From NCBI GenBank assembly GCA_947456915.1, contig CANGUQ010000054.1, positions 1 through 13,155 of the forward strand: a stretch of 13,155 bases of DNA, read 5' to 3'. Both the position numbers and the translations under genes were made by a program. Source of the stretch: Betaproteobacteria bacterium. GTDB lineage: Bacteria > Pseudomonadota > Gammaproteobacteria > Burkholderiales > CAIKXV01. Shown in pieces: positions 6,802 through 13,155 of this stretch. Numbering within the stretch: the stretch's first letter is position 1; every line of letters starts with the position of its first letter. The notes beneath the pieces were generated by a model. It searched no databases, was not told the origin of the DNA, and saw only the letters and a list, made by a program, of their open reading frames with translations.

Positions 6802-6942
6802 TTACTTCTTGTCGGCCTTCTTCTCGTCTTTCTTGGCTTCTTCTTTCTTCGCTTCTTTCTTCGGCTCGGAGGCGACCACGATCGACGAGGCGGTCACGGC
6901 GGCGAACAGGCCGGCAAACAGGGCAGCGAGCAGCTTTTTCAT
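6802..6942 (-). CDS. Small exported lysine-rich peptide (46 aa)
   Basis: I do not recognise a named family. The 46-residue product has a classic Sec signal peptide: MKK, a hydrophobic core at about 4-23 (LLAALFAGLFAAVTASSIVV), and a likely cut after Ala24. The predicted mature part is only about 22 residues, made almost wholly of Lys, Glu, Asp and Ala (10 Lys and 7 acidic residues from 26 to 46) in short KKE-A-KKEE-A-KKDE-type repeats, and it could be a charged helix or be unstructured. GAGGA lies seven bases before the ATG, and a strong terminator follows, so this is very likely a real gene. Short Lys-rich exported proteins of this style are common in betaproteobacteria as hypothetical proteins. 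A longer in-frame extension up to 7191 has no coding look and would bury the signal peptide. Confidence 0.82.
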   Translation of the reverse strand: MKKLLAALFAGLFAAVTASSIVVASEPKKEAKKEEAKKDEKKADKK

Positions 6943-7095
6943 GGTTATTCCTCTAGAGGTTGACTGATCAGGTACTGCAGATTGATACACGCCGAACCAG
7001 CTCGGCGAGGTCAATAACGAACCCTTGCGGGATCGGTTGACACGCGAACGATTTCGCCGGCGCGGGTTGCTGCAAGCAAGCGGCCTGACCATTGA

Positions 7096-7179
7096 AATCA
7101 CCGGTTCGACCGATCGCACGAGAAAAAGTTCCTGACTCCCGCCGTTTTCGCTGACGAATCGAAGGCGACCCCGGTGATT
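7096..7179. repeat. 9-bp inverted repeat with 66-nt spacing
   Basis: AATCACCGG at 7096-7104 is repeated in exact inverse (CCGGTGATT) at 7171-7179. It lies upstream of the lysine-rich peptide gene and could be an operator pair, a long-range stem in a leader, or chance. Confidence 0.4.
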
Positions 7180-7200
7180 ATCGAGATTCAATCAATTAAT

Positions 7201-7222
7201 CAGATGTTTGCGGAAACATCTG
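7201..7222. repeat. Perfect 9-bp hairpin next to an AT-rich stretch
   Basis: CAGATGTTT (7201-7209) and AAACATCTG (7214-7222) are perfect inverse copies around a GCGG loop. An unusually AT-rich stretch (about 7176-7202) adjoins it. No T-run follows on either strand, so a standard terminator is unlikely. A protein-binding dyad or an RNA structure is possible. Confidence 0.5.
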
Positions 7223-7387
7223 GAAACGACTTCCACTCGCCGGCGAGGGCTGGCACACCGGCGGCGAGCGCACATTGCCCGCTGGAAGGCCCGTCTGGCG
7301 GGGCGGTGCGCAGCATCGGCTGAACCGCCGGGTCCCGCGCACCGCGGCAGCAACCTGCCGGCGACGGCGCGGGGCGGATCCCGTGTC

Positions 7388-7489
7388 GCCGGTCATCGGT
7401 CGCCGGACACCGGACACCGACCGGACACCGGACACCGGACACCGGTCACCGGTCACCGGTCGCCAGTCGCCAGTCGCCAGTCGCCAGTC
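7388..7489. repeat. Heptamer tandem array, 14 copies
   Basis: Fourteen 7-nt units of the form [A/G]CC[G/A]G[A/T]C run head to tail, broken only by one 4-nt partial unit at 7416-7419 and one T-for-C change in unit 2. Copies fall into blocks: ACCGGAC (five copies, plus a GCCGGAC), then three ACCGGTC, then four GCCAGTC. This pattern implies local spread of successive point mutants by slippage. Units have no spacers, so it is not CRISPR. It is a microsatellite-like array in noncoding DNA between the peptide gene and the cold-shock gene. Confidence 0.9.
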
Positions 7490-7556
7490 GCAACGGCGGG
7501 GACTGCCCGCATCAGGCCCCCGTGGCCGGACGCACGCAAGCCGAACCCGTCGACAC

Positions 7557-7575
7557 CAATCCTGCGGAAGGATTG
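7557..7575. repeat. 7-bp hairpin downstream of the cold-shock gene
   Basis: CAATCCT and AGGATTG pair perfectly around a five-base loop, about 117 nt beyond the csp stop on the minus strand. No T-run follows. It could stabilise the 3' end of the csp transcript, but evidence is limited to the dyad itself. Confidence 0.35.
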
Positions 7576-7691
7576 TCGTCTTGCAGACAGTCTGAAGCGT
7601 CGCCCGAACGCCTCCGTCGCGAGTCGGGGCGTCCGACCACGAGGTGTTCGCCCCGCACCGGTGGTGCCGGGCGACCGTTACCGGGGTGCTG

Positions 7692-7898
7692 CTAGCCGAC
7701 GCGCTGGATGTTCGACGCCTGCTTGCCCTTCTGGCCCTGGGTGACTTCGAAGGAGACCTTCTCGCCTTCCTTCAGCGTCTTGAACCCGTTCATATTGATT
7801 GCCGAGAAGTGCGCGAACAGGTCTTCAGTGCCGTCGTCGGGCGTGATGAAGCCGTAGCCCTTCGAATCGTTGAACCATTTCACGGTACCAGTTGCCAT
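7692..7898 (-). CDS. CspA-family cold-shock protein
   Basis: This is a 68-residue single cold-shock domain, a five-stranded OB-fold that binds single-stranded RNA or DNA and acts as an RNA chaperone. It starts MATGTVKWFNDSKGYGFI, containing RNP1 (KGYGFI, 13-18), then RNP2 as LFAHFS (27-32), where VFVHFS is the commoner form, and ends SNIQRV as usual. It is on the minus strand, divergent from clpS-clpA. In E. coli the csp gene in this position is cspD, so context hints at that role, but the sequence alone does not separate CspD from other CspA-type proteins and no symbol is given. AGGA lies about nine bases before the ATG. A candidate promoter about 255 nt upstream implies a long 5' leader, the usual site of cold regulation in this family. 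Confidence 0.96.
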   Translation of the reverse strand: MATGTVKWFNDSKGYGFITPDDGTEDLFAHFSAINMNGFKTLKEGEKVSFEVTQGQKGKQASNIQRVG

Positions 7899-8556
7899 GA
7901 CGTGACGTCCTCATCCGGTCTGCAGGATCCGGGGCAAGCAGCTCGCCCCGACATCTGGCGCCGGAAACTGCTGCGACCTGCAACGACCCGCCACGCAGGA
8001 GCCTGAACCGCAGGCCGCGCGCGTCGCCATCGACTCCGTCACCCCCTCGTGCGCTGAGGGTGGACGTCCCCGACAGTGACGATCGCCGCCGCGGCCCTCG
8101 CCCGGTAACGCGAACTGCGCGATGTCGGTGCTCGAAGCGGACCACGCCAGACTGCCTCTTTTTTACGCCCTCCGGCCAACGCCAGTCAAGCACCCGCAAG
8201 CCGCGTGCGTTTCCCGCCAAACAGCGCGTGAGCCCCTTGCAGTTTTCGGCGCAATGCCCACAATGTCAGTCGTGGATCGCGTGAGTGCGTGGATCTGCGC
8301 CCGGGGTGTGCCGGGTCCGGCGAGCGGTCTGCTCCATCGTCGGTCGGGCAGGGGCTGCGAGGCTGCGGCAACGGTCCCGGGGCGAGGCGAATTCCGGCTC
8401 CGGTCCGGCGGCAGGGCGATCCGGGGCGGGCAGGTCGAGTCCGGGTGGCGCGAAGCCCGGCCTCGGAGCAGGTTCGGATCGGGTTCCGGGTGATCGTGCG
8501 GGCGCGTCGATACACGGGCCCGCGGCGCGGCCAGACAGCGGAAGGTTCCCCCAGTA
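7899..8556. other. Divergent intergenic region between csp and clpS
   Basis: These 658 nt hold no convincing gene. The half near csp would be its transcribed leader if the promoter at 8160-8189 is right. A plus-strand candidate for clpS is TTGCAG (8237-8242) and CACAAT (8259-8264) with 16-nt spacing, which is weak and would give a leader of roughly 285 nt. From about 8300 to 8500 the plus strand is rich in short G-runs (several GGGG and GGG tracts), with modest G-quadruplex potential. Frames through this stretch are Arg/Gly/Pro-rich and look noncoding. Confidence 0.5.
8160..8189 (-). promoter_or_regulatory. Candidate sigma-70 promoter of the cold-shock gene
   Basis: On the minus strand TTGACT (8184-8189, 5 of 6 to TTGACA) is followed after 18 nt by TAAAAA (8160-8165, 4 of 6 to TATAAT). 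Transcription would begin near 8153, giving the csp mRNA a leader of about 255 nt. Long structured leaders are typical of cold-inducible csp genes. It is the best promoter-like pair in this intergenic region, but unproven. Confidence 0.4.
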
Positions 8557-8889
8557 GTGTCGGCGATGGCAACACAGGCGATGGCAGTCAAGGGTGCGGA
8601 AGGTACGGTCCTTGAAACCAGGAAGAGCCGCGTCAAGCCGCCGCCGATGTTCAAGGTGTTGCTGCTCAACGACGATTACACCCCGATGGATTTCGTAGTG
8701 GCCGTTCTGCAGTCGATCTTCGCCATGAGCCGGGAGAAAGCCACCCAGGTGATGCTGAAGGTGCATCGCGAAGGCATGGGGGTGTGCGGCGTGTACCCGC
8801 GCGATCTGGCGGAATCGAAGGTGGAACAGGTGCTGGCGTTCGCGCGCAAACACCAGCACCCCCTGAAGTGCGTGATGGAAGAGACCTAG
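8557..8889 (+). CDS. clpS: ATP-dependent Clp protease adaptor ClpS
   Basis: ClpS recognises N-degron substrates (N-terminal Leu, Phe, Tyr, Trp) and hands them to ClpAP for degradation. The product is 110 residues from the GTG at 8557. A flexible N-terminal arm leads to VKPPPMFKVLLLNDDYTPMDFV; the binding-pocket residues correspond to Asn38, Asp39, Asp40, Thr42, Met44, Met66 and His70 (KVHREG). GVCGVYPRDLAESKVEQV and the terminal HPLKCVMEE are typical. Start choice is uncertain: GGAAGG at 8540-8545 best serves the GTG, though 11 nt away, while the in-frame ATGs at 8566 (107 aa) and 8581 (102 aa) also give normal arms and lack a clear site. The stop TAG is followed at once by the clpA ATG, so translation is probably coupled. 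Confidence 0.95.
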   Translation: MSAMATQAMAVKGAEGTVLETRKSRVKPPPMFKVLLLNDDYTPMDFVVAVLQSIFAMSREKATQVMLKVHREGMGVCGVYPRDLAESKVEQVLAFARKHQHPLKCVMEET

Positions 8890-11166
<2,277 letters not shown>

Positions 11167-11474
11167 AGCACATCCGCGCGCGCGACGTCGCACGCAACGT
11201 CCGGTCGTACTGCCCTTCGTGCCAGCCTGCCGAGCGAGGTGGGGCGCGCTCCGGCGAGCCCTCGTGGCTCGTGTGCGCGCTCGCTTGCGCGTCCCTCGCG
11301 CGCGCGAGGTCTGCGCGTGCGGTGTCTGCGTGCGCGGGAGAGGCGCACCGGCTGGCCCGTCCGCGCGTGCGCGGGGGCGGGCTTATGCGTGCCGCGCATT
11401 AGCTTGATCGGGTGCCATCGTTCCGGTCGACCCGGCAAACCGGTATCGTCTGGTCTTTCGTCCGGAGGTCATTC
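11167..11474. other. GC-repeat-rich intergenic region after clpA
   Basis: These 308 nt hold no convincing gene. Alternating GC runs dominate, including a perfect 16-bp palindrome at 11294-11309 (CCT, five CG pairs, AGG). A hairpin with a 6-bp stem (CGAGCC and GGCTCG) and five-base loop lies at 11255-11271, but has no T-run, so a standard clpA terminator is not seen. A promoter for the cytochrome gene must lie in the last part but none is convincing. Confidence 0.5.
11464..11468 (+). promoter_or_regulatory. Shine-Dalgarno sequence fixing the cytochrome start
   Basis: GGAGG lies six bases before the ATG at 11475. This favours that start over the in-frame GTG at 11412, which would add 21 residues ahead of the signal peptide. 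Confidence 0.75.
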
Positions 11475-11825
11475 ATGTCGCTGCATCACCGCCCAGTCCT
11501 GCCAGCCCGTCACGCGCTGGCAGGTCTCGCACTCATCGCGCTCGCTTCGATCCAGCCGGCGCTCGCGCAGGACGCACAGGCGCTCGGCCGTCACGTCTCC
11601 TTCACCTGCACCAACTGCCATGGCACCAACGGGCACAGCGTGGGCGGCATGCCCAGCCTCGCCGGTCAGGACCGCGAATATCTGGCACGACAGATGCGCG
11701 AGTTCCGCGACGGCAAGCGCCCGGCAACCGTGATGCATCAGCTCACCCGCGGGCTGACCGACGAGCAGATCGATGCTGTCGCCGCACACTTCGCGGCGAT
11801 CAAGAGCGCCCCCGCCGCGCGCTGA
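11475..11825 (+). CDS. fccA: Monohaem c-type cytochrome, probable haem subunit of flavocytochrome c sulfide dehydrogenase
   Basis: This is a periplasmic electron carrier, 116 residues. The signal peptide (MSLHHRPVLPARH then a hydrophobic core at about 14-30) ends in PALAQ, with likely cleavage after Ala31. One haem site is present, CTNCHG with Cys45, Cys48 and His49. The later segment KRPATVMHQLTRGLTDEQID places Met87 as the likely sixth haem ligand, as in class I c4/c553-like cytochromes. GMPSLAGQ..YL..QM.EFRDG is shared with that group. It lies 14 nt upstream of the flavoprotein gene with its own Shine-Dalgarno sequence, so the pair is almost certainly an operon. FccA proteins are diheme in Allochromatium and monohaem in Chlorobium; this one is of the small type. 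The assignment to FccA rests mainly on the neighbour; a general cytochrome c role is the alternative. Confidence 0.83.
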   Translation: MSLHHRPVLPARHALAGLALIALASIQPALAQDAQALGRHVSFTCTNCHGTNGHSVGGMPSLAGQDREYLARQMREFRDGKRPATVMHQLTRGLTDEQIDAVAAHFAAIKSAPAAR

Positions 11826-11839
11826 GACGAGGAGTCGAG

Positions 11840-13150
11840 ATGACGATCCAGAACGAGGCAGCACCGCACAGCGCTGCACGCCGGCGTGTCCTGAAGAGCG
11901 GCGGCGCGCTCGCCGCACTGGCGGCCGCAGGTTGCGCGAGCATCGATGTCAATCCGCCGCCCGGGGGGCGGGTGGTGGTGATCGGCGGCGGCTTCGGCGG
12001 TGCCACTGCGGCGAACCACCTGCGGCAGTTCGCACCGGAGATCGAGGTGGTGATGGTCGAGCGCTCTGCCGCGTTCGTCTCCTGCCCGCTGTCGAACCGG
12101 GTGCTCGCCGGCACGATGCAGATCGGCGAACTCACCCGCAGCTACGATGCACTGCAGAGCGTGCGCGGGGTGAAGGTGCTGCGCGACGAGGCGCTGGCGA
12201 TCGATCCCGACAAGCGGGTGGTGACGCTCGCCCGCGGCGGGGCGCTGCGCTACGACCGCGTGATCGTCTCGCCGGGGATCGACTTCACCTGGAACGAGAT
12301 TCCGGCGATGGCGAAGGATCCGGCGGGCGCCGTCGAGCGCGTGCCGCACGCCTGGCACGCCGGTGCACAGACGCTGCTGCTGCGCCGGCAGCTCGAGGCG
12401 ATGCCCGACGGCGGCGTGTTCGCGATGCACATCCCGCTCGCGCCCTACCGCTGCCCGCCCGGGCCGTACGAGCGGGTGAGCCAGGTCGCGCACTACCTGT
12501 GGAACAACAAGCGCAAGTCGAAGATCCTCATCCTCGACACGAACGAGGCGATCACCTCCAAGCCGGCGCTGTTCACTGCCGCCTGGAAGCAGTACTACCC
12601 CGGGATGATCGAGTACCGGCCGAACAGCCGCCTGCTCGACGTGGACGTCCCCGGGCGGGTGGCACGGCTGGAGTTCGAGAACGTGAAGGCCGACGTGCTC
12701 AACGTCATCCCGCCGCAGAAGGCGGCCGCGATCGCCGAGCGCACGGGTCTGATCACGGCCAACGCGCGCTGGTGCGAGGTCGACTTCCTCACCTACGAAT
12801 CGGTGAAGGTGAAGGGCGTGCACGTGCTGGGCGACTCGATCCTCGCGGCCCCGGCGATGCCCAAGTCCGGCCACATGGCGAACCAGCATGCCAAGGTGTG
12901 CGCCGCGGCGATCGTCGATCTGATGCGCGGCCGTGCGCCGTACGGCTCGCCGATGGTGATGAACACCTGCTACAGCTTCCTGACCGAACTGGACACGATT
13001 CGCGTGTCCTCGGTGCACCGCTACGACGCGGCCAAGCGCACGATGCTCACGGTGCCCGGCAGTGGCGGACTGTCGGCCGCACCCAACGCGCTGGAGGGTG
13101 CCTACGCACTGCAGTGGGCGCAGAACATCTGGGCAAACATGCTCGGCTGA
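11840..13150 (+). CDS. fccB: Flavocytochrome c sulfide dehydrogenase flavoprotein subunit
   Basis: FccB (SoxF-like) oxidises sulfide in the periplasm to sulfur or polysulfide and passes electrons to its cytochrome subunit. The 436-residue protein has a Tat signal (ARRRVLK, 13-19, then an Ala-rich core), an FAD Rossmann motif VVVIGGGFGG (45-54), and Cys82 in SCPLSN, which aligns with the cysteine that holds FAD covalently in Allochromatium vinosum. Cys205 (YRCPPGPYE) and Cys377 (MNTCYSF) align with the redox-active disulfide. The C-terminal flavin motif is HVLGDSILAAPAMPKSGHMAN (329-348 region). All key residues are present. AAAGC at 28-32 could be a lipobox. AGGAG lies five bases before the ATG. 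Sulfide as substrate is inferred from the family; no sox genes are visible, although the window ends five bases after the stop. Confidence 0.92.
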   Translation: MTIQNEAAPHSAARRRVLKSGGALAALAAAGCASIDVNPPPGGRVVVIGGGFGGATAANHLRQFAPEIEVVMVERSAAFVSCPLSNRVLAGTMQIGELTRSYDALQSVRGVKVLRDEALAIDPDKRVVTLARGGALRYDRVIVSPGIDFTWNEIPAMAKDPAGAVERVPHAWHAGAQTLLLRRQLEAMPDGGVFAMHIPLAPYRCPPGPYERVSQVAHYLWNNKRKSKILILDTNEAITSKPALFTAAWKQYYPGMIEYRPNSRLLDVDVPGRVARLEFENVKADVLNVIPPQKAAAIAERTGLITANARWCEVDFLTYESVKVKGVHVLGDSILAAPAMPKSGHMANQHAKVCAAAIVDLMRGRAPYGSPMVMNTCYSFLTELDTIRVSSVHRYDAAKRTMLTVPGSGGLSAAPNALEGAYALQWAQNIWANMLG

Positions 13151-13155
13151 CGGCA

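Larger units (their letters stand above)
6943..7691. other. Gene-free region with inverted repeats and a heptamer array
   Basis: These 749 nt between the lysine-rich peptide and the cold-shock gene hold no convincing gene; frames crossing it translate to Arg/Pro/Ser-rich repeats. The part nearest the peptide (about 6943-7225) is less GC-rich than its surroundings and should contain the peptide's promoter. Minus-strand candidates are TTGACC (7009-7014) with TGTATC (6984-6989) at a long 19-nt spacing, and a GATAAT (7177-7182) with no good -35; neither is convincing. The middle holds the heptamer array (7388-7489). The part after the cold-shock stop holds two small hairpins, 7557-7575 and 7655-7667, neither followed by a T-run, so the csp terminator is not clear. 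Confidence 0.6.

Noticed and set aside
6943..7191. Upstream extension of the lysine-rich peptide to 129 codons
   Set aside because: The extension is Arg/Ser-rich with no family look and would bury a clear signal peptide that has its own Shine-Dalgarno sequence.
7388..7489. Possible CRISPR array
   Set aside because: Units are 7 nt, directly tandem, with no unique spacers and no cas genes.
7208..7744. Open frames across the heptamer array encoding SPV/GHR-type repeats
   Set aside because: The repeats come from the 7-nt DNA units, flanking residues have no protein-like character, and there is no ribosome binding site. Treated as noncoding.
11738..13018. A 426-codon minus-strand open frame opposite fccB
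   Set aside because: His/Arg/Val-rich antisense shadow of fccB with no recognisable motif.

Overview
The window is very GC-rich bacterial chromosome, about two thirds G+C by eye. Gene families and gene order point to a betaproteobacterium, probably Burkholderiales or a close relative. The evidence is two Bug/TctC-type solute-binding proteins (a family greatly expanded in that group), a nudJ-mnmA-purB neighbourhood, a cold-shock gene divergent from clpS-clpA, and betaproteobacterial-style PurB, MnmA and ClpS sequences. No rRNA, tRNA, CRISPR array, transposase, integrase or phage gene was found.

Layout. (1) 79-1455 minus: purB (purine synthesis). (2) 1614-3903 minus: an M20-family carbamoylase/amidase gene and, 13 nt upstream, a Bug solute-binding protein gene, probably one transcript. 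(3) 4087-5058 plus: a second, divergent Bug solute-binding protein. (4) 5087-6721 minus: mnmA (tRNA 2-thiouridylation) and nudJ (Nudix phosphatase). (5) 6802-6942 minus: a 46-residue exported lysine-rich peptide with a UUCG-loop terminator. (6) 6943-7691: a gene-free stretch with inverted repeats and a 14-copy heptamer array. (7) 7692-7898 minus: a CspA-family cold-shock protein, probably with a long 5' leader. (8) 8557-11166 plus: clpS and clpA, directly abutting. (9) 11475-13150 plus: a monohaem cytochrome c and a flavocytochrome c sulfide dehydrogenase flavoprotein, an fccAB-type pair.

How the genes work together. In E. coli the order is nudJ-mnmA-hflD-purB. Here nudJ-mnmA and purB are kept, but three transport/amidase genes (1614-5058) lie between them, so this module looks like an accessory insertion into a housekeeping block. 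The module suggests periplasmic capture of an organic acid or carbamoyl compound and cytoplasmic hydrolysis of a carbamoyl or ureido substrate; no TctA/TctB membrane partner is present. ClpS delivers N-degron substrates to ClpA for degradation with ClpP, which is encoded elsewhere. The fccAB pair would oxidise sulfide in the periplasm and pass electrons to the cytochrome c pool.

Most of the window is ordinary core genome. The parts most worth a second look are the heptamer array, the lysine-rich exported peptide with its structured 3' end, the transporter-less Bug/carbamoylase module, and the Tat signal plus possible lipobox on FccB. No clearly new multi-gene system is evident.
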